A DNA stretch of 33,710 nt from Chitinimonas sp. BJB300 (GTDB lineage Bacteria > Pseudomonadota > Gammaproteobacteria > Burkholderiales > Chitinimonadaceae). Each line of letters starts with the position of its first letter. Positions within the stretch are counted from its first letter, which is position 1. Location: contig NZ_PDZH01000046.1 in the NCBI RefSeq assembly GCF_002735695.1, positions 1 to 33,710 on the forward strand. The letters are read 5' to 3'. The notes beneath the pieces are model-generated. The model was not told the origin of the DNA and made no database searches. It was given only the letters and a program-made list of their open reading frames with translations. Shown here piece by piece: positions 14,759 through 29,102 of this stretch. A program made the position numbers and the translations under genes.

Positions 14759-16293
14759 GCGAAATGGATCAGCGAATGGCCTGTCATTTCAGCCGGTTGT
14801 GAAATACCCATCATGGCCAGCAATGAAGGCGCGATATCTTTCAAGGCACCCGAAGATGCCAAGCGGGCCTTCCGGCCTATATAGATGAAGGGCACCAGAT
14901 CGGTCGTATGCTGGGTATGCGCTTGGCCCGACACGTTATCCCACATCACTTCGCAATTACCATGGTCAGCGGTAATGATCACTTCGCCCCCGATTGCCTG
15001 CATGGCTGCTACAGCGCGGCCGACACATGCATCCAACGCTTCAATGGCTTTAACAGCCGCATCGAAATTACCGGTATGGCCCACCATATCGCCATTGGCG
15101 TAATTGCAAATGATGGCGGCGTATTGCTTTGATTCAATCGCCTCGACAATCTTGTCGGTCACTTCCACCGCACTCATTTCTGGTTTCAGATCGTAAGTCG
15201 CCACTTTGGGCGATGCGACCAGAATACGGTCTTCGCCAGGAAACTCTTTTTCCTCGCCGCCCGAAAAGAAATACGTCACATGCGGGTATTTTTCGGTCTC
15301 GGCAATGCGCAATTGCTTAAGGCCAAGACGGCCGATGTATTCGCCAAAGCTGTTCTGTACTTTGGGCTTTGTGTAAGCCACCGGATAAGGGTAGATCTCG
15401 GCATAACTTGTGAGTGTGGCAAACACGGCTAGCTTGGGACGGCGCGGGCGGGCAAAGCCGTCAAAGCTATCTTCATTGATGGCAACCGTGATCTCGCGGG
15501 CGCGGTCGGCACGGAAATTCATGAACACCACAACATCGCCATCCTCGATTCGGCTAGGGTTGCCATGCGGGCGTATCGCCGTCGCCAAGACAAACTCATC
15601 GTTCTCACCCCGTGCATAAGCCGCCGCCAGCGCTTCTTGCGCGGTCACCGCCACATATTCGGCTTCGCCATCGACAATCAGACGATAAGCCGGCTCAACG
15701 CGCTCCCAACGCTTGTCACGGTCCATCACATAGTAGCGTCCCACCACTGAGACGATTTGCGCGCCGGGGTTCGCATCGCAAACCGTTTGAAGGCGGCCAA
15801 GATAACGCTCGGCACTGCGCGGGGGAGTATCGCGGCCATCCAGGAAAGCATGTACGGCGATCTTCGCCACACCTGCTTGGTGTGCCGCGCGGATCAGCTC
15901 ATGAATATGGCTTTCATGGGCATGCACCCCACCATCGGACACCAAACCCAATATATGCAGCGTCGTCTTAGCAGCCGCTGCCGTATCTATGGCTTGCTTG
16001 AGCACCGGATTGCTGCCCAGAGACTGGTCTGCCACATCACAATCGACCCGACTGATGTCTTGTTGCAACACTCTGCCGGCTCCGATATTCAAATGTCCGA
16101 CTTCAGAATTACCAAATTGCCCTGCCGGCAAACCCACAAATTGCTCCGAAGCATTGATGGTCGTGTGGGGAAATTCCGCCATTAGACTATCAATATGCGG
16201 CTTTTGCGCATGCAATATAGCGTTGTCTGCGCCTTCCAGGCGGTGACCATAGCCATCGAGAATAAGGAGAAGGACAGGCGTCACGGTAGTCAT
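14755..16293 (-). CDS. gpmI: 2,3-bisphosphoglycerate-independent phosphoglycerate mutase
   Basis: GpmI interconverts 3- and 2-phosphoglycerate in glycolysis and gluconeogenesis using two Mn2+ ions. With ATG 16293 it has 512 residues, normal for the family. Visible motifs are LLLILDGYGHR (metal Asp), GQFGNSEVGHLNIGAGR (nucleophilic Ser in NSEVGH), SDGGVHAHESHI, HAFLDGRDTPPRS, NFRADRAREIT, NYANGDMVGHTG and ITADHGNCEVM. A longer GTG start at 16329 is unlikely because the family starts just before the first motif. It is the first gene of the gpmI-envC-ctpA block and diverges from the ArsR-type regulator. Confidence 0.97.
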   Translation of the reverse strand: MTTVTPVLLLILDGYGHRLEGADNAILHAQKPHIDSLMAEFPHTTINASEQFVGLPAGQFGNSEVGHLNIGAGRVLQQDISRVDCDVADQSLGSNPVLKQAIDTAAAAKTTLHILGLVSDGGVHAHESHIHELIRAAHQAGVAKIAVHAFLDGRDTPPRSAERYLGRLQTVCDANPGAQIVSVVGRYYVMDRDKRWERVEPAYRLIVDGEAEYVAVTAQEALAAAYARGENDEFVLATAIRPHGNPSRIEDGDVVVFMNFRADRAREITVAINEDSFDGFARPRRPKLAVFATLTSYAEIYPYPVAYTKPKVQNSFGEYIGRLGLKQLRIAETEKYPHVTYFFSGGEEKEFPGEDRILVASPKVATYDLKPEMSAVEVTDKIVEAIESKQYAAIICNYANGDMVGHTGNFDAAVKAIEALDACVGRAVAAMQAIGGEVIITADHGNCEVMWDNVSGQAHTQHTTDLVPFIYIGRKARLASSGALKDIAPSLLAMMGISQPAEMTGHSLIHFA

Positions 16294-16394
16294 AGAAGGT
16301 GTACCAACGTTTCGTTGAAGACGAACCACATTTTACCGCGACATACGCGGTTGCGCGGGCTTTGGGCCACGTTTAACATGCCGGCACCTGCGCA

Positions 16395-16411
16395 GTGCAT
16401 GTATGCTGCAC
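16395..16411. promoter_or_regulatory. Candidate operator upstream of the ArsR-family gene
   Basis: The inverted repeat GTGCA-N7-TGCAC lies 27 bp before the regulator start, between it and divergent gpmI. With flanking bases it extends to AGTGCA...TGCACcACT. ArsR-family repressors often bind such sites in their own promoters, so autoregulation is plausible but inferred. Confidence 0.4.
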
Positions 16412-16437
16412 CACTATCCAATAAAAAATAGCTCGCT

Positions 16438-16746
16438 ATGGCATACCACTTAATCGAGGACGACGAACAGATCGAACAGGCCTCCCGTGCGATGAAGGCA
16501 ATGTCTCACCCGCTACGGCTGAAGATCCTGTGTGTTCTGGGCGATAAGGAAGTAAGTGTTCAAGATATTGTCGATGCGGTCGGTACTTCGCAAAGCAATA
16601 TTTCACAACACTTGGCTATCATGCGCGAAAAAGGCGTCTTGCGAACCCGTAAGGATGCCAACCGGGTCTATTACCGCGTTGGTGACCCAAGGACGCTGGA
16701 AGTTGTCAGCATGATGCGGGATGTATTCTGCGGCTTTGCCCGTTGA
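16438..16746 (+). CDS. ArsR/SmtB-family repressor with two cysteines in BigR/SqrR-like spacing
   Basis: This 102-residue winged-helix regulator has the family pattern SHPLRLKILCVLGDKEVSVQDIV, recognition helix TSQSNISQHLAIMREKGVL, and wing RKDANRVYYRVGD. The metal-site cysteine motif of ArsR/SmtB sensors is absent. Instead there are cysteines at 32 (ILC) and 98 (VFCGF), 66 residues apart, the spacing known for persulfide/redox sensors of the BigR/SqrR/HlyU type. The sequence therefore suggests a thiol-based switch responding to reactive sulfur or oxidants; the ligand and targets are inferred. A terminator follows its stop. Confidence 0.85.
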   Translation: MAYHLIEDDEQIEQASRAMKAMSHPLRLKILCVLGDKEVSVQDIVDAVGTSQSNISQHLAIMREKGVLRTRKDANRVYYRVGDPRTLEVVSMMRDVFCGFAR

Positions 16747-16763
16747 ATCATCACTGGCCTTCG

Positions 16764-16783
16764 GGGCCGGCGTAAGCCGGCCC
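16764..16783 (+). terminator. Terminator after the ArsR-family gene
   Basis: GGGCCGGC (16764-16771), loop GTAA, GCCGGCCC (16776-16783), then TTTGCTTT. This is a strong GC stem with a GNRA loop. The rest of the 360-bp gap up to 17106 holds no supported gene; the last bases carry the ribosome-binding site of the sensor kinase. Confidence 0.85.
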
Positions 16784-17106
16784 TTTGCTTTAATTACCTG
16801 ACACACCTGCATTTTCAATGCACTGGTCGACATTTTGTCGCGCGATCCTCTCTTAGGCTTACGTCGAGTCCAAAGCCTGTATTACAACACGCCTAACAGC
16901 CAAAGCGCTTTGAACCGAGCTTCCTGCTCATCCTACGTCCTATTCCCCTTCAGTGCCGAATTTCTCCTCGCAACGAACTACGACCAAGCGCTGAATCCCC
17001 CGCTGCAGTCTCGTCTCTACCAGCACGCCCTACTACCGTCCCTGCATTGGTAGATCAAGCTGCTACATTGCTTTCATGTGATGCCATTCCAGCAGTCAGG
17101 TGATCA

Positions 17107-22515
<5,409 letters not shown>

Positions 22516-22602
22516 CCGGTAGACAAAGAGGTAGCCGCCGCTTTCCATTTGCCATGAAATGAAAAAGGCCAGGTACACACCCAACCCTTCAAGTTCACAG
22601 TA

Positions 22603-23271
22603 TCAGGCTGACTGTTTGGCCCGCAGCGGCGAAAAGTCCAGCTTCACCGCGGTTGCTTCGCCGATCTCCGCTTCGGTCACGCCCGGTGCCAGTTCCAGCA
22701 CCGACAGCCCTTTCTCACTGATCTCCATGACACCCATGTCGGTGATGATGAGATTGACCACGCCCAGCCCGGTCAGCGGTAGGGTGCATTTTGGCAGGAT
22801 CTTCGCATCGACCGTACCATCCTTTTTGCGTGCCACGTGCTCCATCAGTACGATCACCCGGCCAACCCCCGCCACCAGGTCCATGGCGCCGCCCATGCCC
22901 TTGACCATCTTGCCAGGGATCATCCAATTGGCAAGGTCGCCCTTCTCGCTTACCTGCATCGCGCCCAAGATGGCTAAGTTGATCTTGCCACCCCGTATCA
23001 TGCCAAAGCTGTCGCTTGAACTGAAAATCGCCGAGCCGGGCAAGGTGGTGATGGTTTGCTTACCGGCGTTAATGACATCGGGGTCTACCTCTGCATCCGC
23101 CGGAAAGGGGCCAATGCCCAACAAGCCGTTTTCTGATTGTAACCAGACTTCCATGCCCTGCGGCACGTGGTTCGCCACCAGCGTTGGCAAGCCAATACCT
23201 AGGTTGACGTAGTAACCATCGCGCAATTCCTGTGCGGCGCGGATGGCCATTTGTTCTCTGCTCCAAGCCAT
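22603..23271 (-). CDS. scoB: 3-oxoacid CoA-transferase subunit B
   Basis: With ScoA, this subunit transfers CoA between succinyl-CoA and acetoacetate (or a similar 3-oxoacid), feeding ketone bodies or polyhydroxybutyrate products into central metabolism. With ATG 23271 it has 222 residues. Family motifs include [18 protein letters not shown] and [10 protein letters not shown], whose glutamate is the CoA-accepting catalytic residue, then [19 protein letters not shown] and [19 protein letters not shown]. The start was chosen because AAGGAG sits 8 bp upstream; the longer in-frame start at 23298 lacks this. It follows scoA by 76 bp. The exact acyl substrate cannot be told from sequence. Confidence 0.94.
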   Translation of the reverse strand: MAWSREQMAIRAAQELRDGYYVNLGIGLPTLVANHVPQGMEVWLQSENGLLGIGPFPADAEVDPDVINAGKQTITTLPGSAIFSSSDSFGMIRGGKINLAILGAMQVSEKGDLANWMIPGKMVKGMGGAMDLVAGVGRVIVLMEHVARKKDGTVDAKILPKCTLPLTGLGVVNLIITDMGVMEISEKGLSVLELAPGVTEAEIGEATAVKLDFSPLRAKQSA

Positions 23272-23347
23272 TCTTCTTCTCCTTAAAAACCCGTTCACTT
23301 ACCCTGCCAGCGCACAAACGCTACACAGCAAGGCCAGGGACCGGTTA

Positions 23348-24055
23348 TCAACCATTCGGATTTTCGCGGGTAGTCCGTTTTTCAATACGCTTTTCCGGCT
23401 TGGCATTCAGCACGATACGGTGTACGTAAATGCCGGGCGTATGGATGTCATCCGGGTCAAAGCTGCCGATCTCGACGATTTCCTCCACTTCCACCACCGT
23501 CACTTTACCGGCCATGGCGACGTTTGGATTGAAGTTGCGCGCAGTTCGGTGATACAGCAGATTGCCCGCCTTATCGGCTTTCCAGGCCTTCACCAACGAA
23601 ATATCCGCTGTCAGGGCATGTTCAAGCACATACATCTTGCCATCGATTTCGCGTGTCTCCTTACCCTCCGCCACCAGCGTGCCGTAGCCCGTGGCAGTGT
23701 AGAAAGCAGGGATACCACAACCACCGGCACGCAGCTTTTCCGCCAGGGTGCCTTGCGGTGTGAACTCCAAAGCCAGCTCCCCAGCTAGATACTGACGTTC
23801 GAACTCTTTGTTCTCACCCACGTAAGACGACACCATCTTTTTGATCTGGCGGGTTTCCAGGAGTTGGCCCAGGCCAAAACCATCAACGCCGGCGTTATTG
23901 GATATCGCCGTGAGATTTCCCACGCCACTGTCACGCAGCGCGCCAATCAGCGCCTCGGGAATACCACATAAGCCAAAACCGCCTACGGCAATGGTCTGGC
24001 CATCCTTGACCAGGTCGGCAAGCGCCGCCTGGGCGCTGGGGTAGATTTTGTTCAT
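23348..24055 (-). CDS. scoA: 3-oxoacid CoA-transferase subunit A
   Basis: This is the partner of the B subunit. The 235-residue product begins [19 protein letters not shown] and shows the A-subunit glycine signature [17 protein letters not shown] (about 24-40), [31 protein letters not shown], and the later [25 protein letters not shown] 24055 is preceded by AGGAAAG. It is first in the scoA-scoB pair and diverges from oligopeptidase B. The 3' end is Arg/Lys-rich. Confidence 0.95.
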   Translation of the reverse strand: MNKIYPSAQAALADLVKDGQTIAVGGFGLCGIPEALIGALRDSGVGNLTAISNNAGVDGFGLGQLLETRQIKKMVSSYVGENKEFERQYLAGELALEFTPQGTLAEKLRAGGCGIPAFYTATGYGTLVAEGKETREIDGKMYVLEHALTADISLVKAWKADKAGNLLYHRTARNFNPNVAMAGKVTVVEVEEIVEIGSFDPDDIHTPGIYVHRIVLNAKPEKRIEKRTTRENPNG

Positions 24056-24420
24056 GCTCTTTCCTGACTACGCTAGATTTGAAGACATCAGAAATCGCTT
24101 TTCACGCTTTCCAATAGGAGCGAGGCGCGACATGGCGACGGCCCCTTCGGTAACGCTATTGTGCCATCCAGCCACCATCCCTATTCCATACCACGCCAAG
24201 GTTTTGCGTGCATTTTGTTTATCCTTGTCGCGTGCTGGGATGCCCCAACCAAAATCCATCTTAGAACCTGTTGGCTATCTGTAGCGAGCGCGCCGTGAAC
24301 TTGGCGGCAAACACACCACACAAGTTCGCGAGATACTGCAATCATCCTGCCCAATCTCGCGCGCACCATTCCTCAAGCACATCATGCCGCGCTTCGTTAT
24401 CCTGCCCCCTTTTGCCCTAA
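24056..24420. other. Divergent intergenic region scoA / oligopeptidase B
   Basis: This 365-bp stretch holds no supported gene. It contains a lone 11-bp match to the dispersed-repeat terminus (TAGAACCTGTT at 24262-24272) with no matching body or second end. It also contains an inverted repeat of CGTGAACTTG (24294-24303) with CAAGTTCGCG (24321-24330). Promoters for both genes should lie here, but I cannot fix their boxes. Confidence 0.5.
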
Positions 24421-26520
24421 ATGAAACTGCTTGCCATGGCTGCCAACAAAAAAACCGTCCTCTCTGCTTCAAAACCCACGACCCCTATTGCCACCAAACA
24501 ACCTCAATTTCGATTTCTTCATGGCGACGCCCGTGATGACGATTATCGTTGGCTGCACGACAAAGACAACGTAGAAACCATCACTTATCTGCAGGCCGAG
24601 AACAGCTATGCCGAGGCCATGACTGCCGACCTGAAACCCTTCGAGACATCACTCTTCGAGGAAATGAAAGCGCGCATCAAGGAAGACGATAGTTCCGTGC
24701 CTTACAAGTTGGATGGTTACTACTATTACTCGCGCTTTGAAGCCAGCAGGGAGTACCCGCTCCTATGCCGCAAACCGATTGACGCCAACGGCGGGTGGGC
24801 CGACTCGCCCGAGCAGGTACTGCTGGACATCAATGTACTCGCCAAAGGTAAAACCTTCATGGAGGTCGGCGAATTCGAAGTCAGCCCCGATGGGCACATG
24901 TTGGCGTTTTCCACCGATGCCACCGGCTTTCGCCAATACAAACTACAGATCAAAGACCTGCGCAGCGGCAAACTCCTGCCATTCAAGCGCGATCGCGTCA
25001 CCTCGGCAGCTTGGGCGCTCGATAGCCGTACGCTGTTTTATTCCACCGAAGACAAACAGACCAAACGCTCCAACCAACTTTGGCGACATACGCTGGGCGA
25101 ATCTGTCGATAAGTTGGTCCATGAAGAAAAAGACGAGCGCTTTGGCCTGGACGTGTACCTCACCCGGAGCAATGGCTATCTGATCGAACAGATAGGCAGC
25201 CTTACCAGCAGTGAAATCCGCTATCTGAAAGCCGACGAGCCCAATGGGCGCTGGCGCGTGCTGGCGCGCCGCCGGGCACAGATCGAATACAACGTCGACC
25301 ATCGTGCCGATGCGTTCTACCTCCGCATCAACGACACCGGGCGTAATTTCCGCTTGGTGACAGCACCAATTACGAACCCCGGCCGTGAGAACTGGCTAGA
25401 AGTATTGCCGGCACGCGAAGATGTCATGCTCGAAGGCATCGACCTGTTCCAGCACTTCATGGTGCAGTACGAACGCGTCAATGGCTTGAACCAACTGGTT
25501 ATCACCGACCTTCGCACCCAGGCGACCCATGGCATGGCATTCAGCGAACCGGTCTACAGCCTTGGCGTGGAGGCAAATGCAGAGTGGGATACCGAAGTTT
25601 ATCGCTACAGCTACGAGTCGATGACGACACCGAGCACCGTGTATGACTACCACATGGCGACGCGTACACAGACTTTGCTGAAACGCCGCCCTGTGCTGGG
25701 CGATTTCGACCCAGTCAATTACATGACTGAACGCATCTGGGCAACCGCGCGCGATGGCGTCCCCGTACCCATTTCACTGGTCTATCGGAAAGGTAAGGTA
25801 TGCAATGGCAGCTCGCCGCTGTGGCTCGACGCCTATGGCGCTTATGGCATACCCAACGATGTGTACTTCTCATCCAGCCGGTTATCGTTACTAGACCGCG
25901 GCGTCACTTTTGCCGTGGCGCACATCCGTGGCGGTGGTGATTTGGGTAAGACGTGGCACGATGCGGGCCGAATGCAGCACAAGATCAACAGCTTCACCGA
26001 CTTTATCGCCTGCGCGGAACACCTGATTACCAAGGGCTATACCAGCAGTGACAGGTTGGTCATTGAAGGCGGGAGCGCAGGTGGCCTGCTGATGGGCGCG
26101 GTGAGCAATATGCGTCCCGACCTTTTCAAGATTGTCGTTTCACAGGTGCCTTTTGTAGACGTACTCAGCACCATGCTGGATGCTAGCCTGCCGCTGACGG
26201 TAGGTGAGTACGAGGAATGGGGTAACCCAAACAAGAAAACCGAATACCACTGGATGCGCGCCTATTCGCCTTACGACAACCTCAGCGCCCAGTCCTACCC
26301 CACCATGCTGGTCAAGACTTCACTCAACGACAGCCAAGTCATGTTTTGGGAGCCGGCGAAGTATGTCGCCAAGCTGCGTACCCTCAAGACCGACCAGAAC
26401 CCGCTTCTGCTGATGACCAATATGGGCGCAGGCCACGGCGGGGCAAGCGGCCGTTTCGACAGGCTGAAGGAAATAGCGTTCGACTATGCGTTTGTATTAC
26501 GCGAACTCGGCTTGAACTAA
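24421..26520 (+). CDS. ptrB: Oligopeptidase B (prolyl oligopeptidase family S9A)
   Basis: Oligopeptidase B is a cytosolic serine peptidase that cleaves short peptides after Arg or Lys. The 699-residue length is typical. The N-terminal propeller half begins at DDYRWLHDKDN (family signature) and has no signal peptide. The C-terminal hydrolase domain carries S552 in EGGSAGG, D637 in LNDSQV, and H672 in GAGHGG. IRGGGDLGKTWHDAGR is a hallmark segment. ATG 24421 or the in-frame ATG at 24436 may be used; neither has a clear ribosome-binding site. Its TAA stop directly abuts dispersed repeat B. Confidence 0.95.
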   Translation: MKLLAMAANKKTVLSASKPTTPIATKQPQFRFLHGDARDDDYRWLHDKDNVETITYLQAENSYAEAMTADLKPFETSLFEEMKARIKEDDSSVPYKLDGYYYYSRFEASREYPLLCRKPIDANGGWADSPEQVLLDINVLAKGKTFMEVGEFEVSPDGHMLAFSTDATGFRQYKLQIKDLRSGKLLPFKRDRVTSAAWALDSRTLFYSTEDKQTKRSNQLWRHTLGESVDKLVHEEKDERFGLDVYLTRSNGYLIEQIGSLTSSEIRYLKADEPNGRWRVLARRRAQIEYNVDHRADAFYLRINDTGRNFRLVTAPITNPGRENWLEVLPAREDVMLEGIDLFQHFMVQYERVNGLNQLVITDLRTQATHGMAFSEPVYSLGVEANAEWDTEVYRYSYESMTTPSTVYDYHMATRTQTLLKRRPVLGDFDPVNYMTERIWATARDGVPVPISLVYRKGKVCNGSSPLWLDAYGAYGIPNDVYFSSSRLSLLDRGVTFAVAHIRGGGDLGKTWHDAGRMQHKINSFTDFIACAEHLITKGYTSSDRLVIEGGSAGGLLMGAVSNMRPDLFKIVVSQVPFVDVLSTMLDASLPLTVGEYEEWGNPNKKTEYHWMRAYSPYDNLSAQSYPTMLVKTSLNDSQVMFWEPAKYVAKLRTLKTDQNPLLLMTNMGAGHGGASGRFDRLKEIAFDYAFVLRELGLN

Positions 26521-26661
26521 GAACCTGTCTAAATTCTGCTACGCGCCGGCAACACGGCGTTGAAAACACTCTCGGAATGTGCATTTACCACTTGTAAACG
26601 CCGCTTCCTCGACTGTTTTCGCCTTGTCTTGCCTAGCTCGCGAGACTTTAAACAGGTTCTA
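26519..26661 (-). repeat. MITE-like dispersed repeat, copy B
   Basis: On the minus strand it begins TAGAACCTGTTTAAAGTCT, continues CGCGAGCTAGG as copy A does, and ends in the imperfect inverse terminus (AGAATTTAGACAGGTTCT). By eye it is about four-fifths identical to copy A over its full length. It starts within the TAA stop of oligopeptidase B and contains no plausible gene. Confidence 0.85.
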
Positions 26662-26825
26662 CGGAGAAGAAATAAGTCCTCATCCGGTCTACAACGCAAC
26701 CAAAGGTTGCGCTGTCACCACACTATATATAAGTAATATCTTTTTCTGTTTAACAGCATTTTGACAAACCGGTTTGGTCAAATAACCCGCCGACATTGGC
26801 GCTATCAATTGCTAGGAAATGAGAT
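26662..26825 (+). promoter_or_regulatory. Leader and candidate operator of the GH19 gene
   Basis: This AT-rich 164-bp leader holds a small hairpin CGCAACC-AAA-GGTTGCG (26695-26711) and a near-perfect palindrome at 26759-26782. The palindrome reads TTTGAC-AAACCGGTTT-GGTCAAA, with a single extra G breaking perfect symmetry. It lies about 45 bp before the ATG, and AGGAAATGAGAT provides the ribosome-binding site. An operator overlapping the promoter is a reasonable inference. Confidence 0.4.
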
Positions 26826-27449
26826 ATGCAATTCAATCGCAAGGTGTTTTTTACTGACTGGAGTGCCCGTACCAACCTAAGCTTGACGCCAGAACGCCAA
26901 GCGGCTGTTACCGCCTTGCTTGACTTGATCGAAGCTGACCCAGGCTTTGCTCAGATCCGTGAAATAGCCTATTTCCTAGCGACGGTAAGGTGGGAGAGCA
27001 ATCATACTTTTGCCCCCATCAAGGAAAAACGTTTCAACAGCCAAACGCGGCCGCGCGAATGGGCTAGCCAGAATGTGTACTGGCAAACCGGTTTTTACGG
27101 ACGTGGCCTAGTGCAGATCACCTGGGAAGTAAATTACCGTAAGGCCAGCAAAAAACTGGCGGGCATGCAATTCAAACTAAACAGCGGTAGCCAACTGACG
27201 CTCACCGCCGATAGCTTGGTCCAACAACCCGACCTCACCATGGAATTAAGTATTGCTTACGCGATTGGCGCACGCGGCATGCGCGAGGGCTGGTTTACCG
27301 GCAAGAAGCTATCCGACTATATCAAGCCCAGTGAAGCACCCGATTATGCAGGTGCACGCCGCATCATCAATGGTGTAGACCGCAAGGACGAAATCGCAGC
27401 GATGGCTGCACAATTCGAACTGCTGCTGCGCGCAGCAGCCTCGGCATAG
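26826..27449 (+). CDS. GH19-type chitinase/endolysin-like protein without signal peptide
   Basis: GH19 enzymes hydrolyse chitin or, in phage-type members, peptidoglycan. The 207-residue product is a bare catalytic domain: IAYFLATVRWESNHTF holds the candidate general acid E57, IKEKR the candidate base E67, and FYGRGLVQITWEVNYRKAS matches the YGRGPxQLTW substrate-binding signature. A later segment, GARGMREGWFTGKKLSDYI, and RRIINGVDR also fit. There is no signal peptide or binding domain, so export would need another route, or it acts at lysis. The downstream repeat C supplies its TAG stop, so the original C-terminus may have been altered. Confidence 0.85.
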   Translation: MQFNRKVFFTDWSARTNLSLTPERQAAVTALLDLIEADPGFAQIREIAYFLATVRWESNHTFAPIKEKRFNSQTRPREWASQNVYWQTGFYGRGLVQITWEVNYRKASKKLAGMQFKLNSGSQLTLTADSLVQQPDLTMELSIAYAIGARGMREGWFTGKKLSDYIKPSEAPDYAGARRIINGVDRKDEIAAMAAQFELLLRAAASA

Positions 27450-27591
27450 AACCTGTTCAAAGTTTGATAAGCTAAAGCGAGATAAGACGAAAACGACGGA
27501 GGAAGCAGCATTAAGTTATTGTAAATGAGCATTCCATAGGTCTTCTCGACTCCGTATCGCCTTACACACCGTTGGCGTTGAACAGGTTCTA
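27447..27591 (+). repeat. MITE-like dispersed repeat, copy C
   Basis: A 145-bp element beginning TAGAACCTGTTCAA and ending in its exact inverse (TTGAACAGGTTCTA), a perfect 14-bp terminal inverted repeat with TA at each edge. Internal blocks shared with copies A and B include AAGACGAAAAC-like, GGAAGC and GTAAATGAGCATTCC. The body is more diverged than A versus B. The first three bases are the stop codon of the GH19 gene. Confidence 0.85.
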
Positions 27592-27641
27592 AATGAGCTT
27601 CCGATTTTCCCGCAGCAAAGTTCGCCAGCTCATCACAAGCG

Positions 27642-28661
27642 TTAACTCACCGCTACGATGAGCTTGCCGAAGTTCCGCCCGTTCAGCATGCCAATGAATG
27701 CATGGGGTGCTTGCTCCAAACCTGGCACCAAGTCTTCACGGTAGACAACCTCACCACGCTTTACCCAGTTACCCATCGTTTGCAAAAACGCTGGGTAGCG
27801 GTCTTCATAATCGAAGTTGATGAAACCTTGCATGCTGATACGTTTCGTCAACAAGGTGCTCAACAGCGCCGGCACCTGATTCGGCCCTTCCGGCAATCCG
27901 GTGTCGTTGTAATGGGCAATCAACCCACAAACCGGCACGCGCGCATCTTTATTGAGCAATGGCAGTACCGCGTCGAAAATAGCGCCGCCCACATTTTCAA
28001 AGTAAACATCAATACCTTGAGGGCATGCAGCGGCAAGCGCTGCTGCAAGCTGTGGGGCCTTATGGTCCAGACAGGCATCAAAACCCAGTTCTTCCACGGC
28101 ATAACGGCATTTGTCCGGGCCCCCGGCGATACCCACCACACGACACCCTGTAAGCTTGGCGATTTGGCCTACCGCAGCACCCACAGCCCCGGTAGCCGCC
28201 GCAACCACGACGGTTTCTCCTTCGCGCGCCCGGCCAATCTCAAGCAAACCCAGATATGCCGTGAAACCCGGCATGCCAAGCACCCCTAATGCCAAGGAGG
28301 GGCGCTCCAGATTATTCAGCTTGCGCAATCCCTTCCCGTCTGAAATGGCATGCGACTGCCAACCGGTGTAAGCCAGCACCCAGTCGCCCGCGTGGTAATC
28401 AGGGTGTAAAGACACCTCGACTCGGCAAATAGCCCCACCCACCATAACCTCACCAATGCCTACAGGCTGGGCATACGATGTCCCTTCGTTCATACGCAGA
28501 CGCATGTACGGGTCTAAAGACAGATAAACCGTGTGCAAGAGCAGTTGCCCCGCCTCGGGCTGGGGCACCGTGCCGCGCTCGAAACGGAAATTCTCCAGCG
28601 TGGGCAAACCCTGTGGGCGGGACGCCAGGGTAATGCGTGTGTGTTGTGTACGAATGGTCAC
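27642..28661 (-). CDS. NADP-dependent medium-chain oxidoreductase, CurA/leukotriene B4 dehydrogenase type
   Basis: Members of this zinc-free MDR group reduce carbon-carbon double bonds of enones with NADPH; E. coli CurA acts on curcumin. The 339-residue product shows LSLDPYMRLRM, VMVGGAICRVE-like, LGMPGFTAYLGLLEIGRAREGETVVV, the Rossmann loop AAATGAVGAAVGQIAK, and VYFENVGGAIFDAVLPLL, and it ends NGRNFGKLIVAV. GTG 28661 was chosen because a GGAGG site lies 8 bp upstream; a longer reading from TTG 28676 would place that site inside the gene. It stands alone on the minus strand. The physiological substrate is unknown. Confidence 0.92.
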   Translation of the reverse strand: MTIRTQHTRITLASRPQGLPTLENFRFERGTVPQPEAGQLLLHTVYLSLDPYMRLRMNEGTSYAQPVGIGEVMVGGAICRVEVSLHPDYHAGDWVLAYTGWQSHAISDGKGLRKLNNLERPSLALGVLGMPGFTAYLGLLEIGRAREGETVVVAAATGAVGAAVGQIAKLTGCRVVGIAGGPDKCRYAVEELGFDACLDHKAPQLAAALAAACPQGIDVYFENVGGAIFDAVLPLLNKDARVPVCGLIAHYNDTGLPEGPNQVPALLSTLLTKRISMQGFINFDYEDRYPAFLQTMGNWVKRGEVVYREDLVPGLEQAPHAFIGMLNGRNFGKLIVAVS

Positions 28662-29013
28662 AATAGGGGCCTCCAAATTGGGTTGGGCTTGGAAATCAAT
28701 TTCCTTTTAATCAATGCATGCCGGCATCCGTGAATGTGGCTTCGTACGCCACGACTAAACGCCCTACCAAAATAAGGCGTATAAATCACGGGCGAAGCAG
28801 GTATTCATTCCGGACACAGACCAGATTGTGGATGGGTTCCAAGTCCACTGCCGTATTGCTTGCAGATAGAGCCATGAGGTGATGGCTGTTCACAACAAAC
28901 CCACGAGCGGACGCCCTGCTGCCTCCCAAAAATTTTCGTAAAACGGGCCACAGTGCATGCCCACTTATGAACTTATGAGCGCCACCAGCTTCAAAGCGCG
29001 GTAAGCAGAAACA
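28662..29013. other. Intergenic region between permease and reductase genes
   Basis: This gap of roughly 350 bp holds the upstream region of the reductase (AT-rich near 28690-28715, with an ATGCCGGCAT palindrome near 28717). A 90-codon minus-strand open frame (28786-29058) has no recognisable domain, is Cys/Arg-rich at its start and runs through a terminator hairpin, so I do not call it a gene. Confidence 0.5.
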
Positions 29014-29043
29014 ACAACACCGGCGCCAGGCCGGTGTTGTTTG
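29011..29043. terminator. Terminator after the permease gene
   Basis: ACAACACCGG (29014-29023) pairs with CCGGTGTTGT (29031-29040) across a 7-nt loop. T residues follow on the plus side, and the minus strand also reads into TTGTTT. It lies 60 bp past the permease stop on the minus strand. Confidence 0.75.
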
Positions 29044-29102
29044 CTCACCAAAACGCACGCGGTTGGCTTTATCAGCCCAAAGCGGTCGTCATAGGATTTA
29101 AA

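Noticed and set aside
16835-17053. 72-codon plus-strand open frame upstream of the sensor kinase
   Set aside because: It has low-complexity composition, no ribosome-binding site and no recognised family.
28786-29058. 90-codon minus-strand open frame between permease and reductase
   Set aside because: It runs through a strong terminator hairpin and has no domain.
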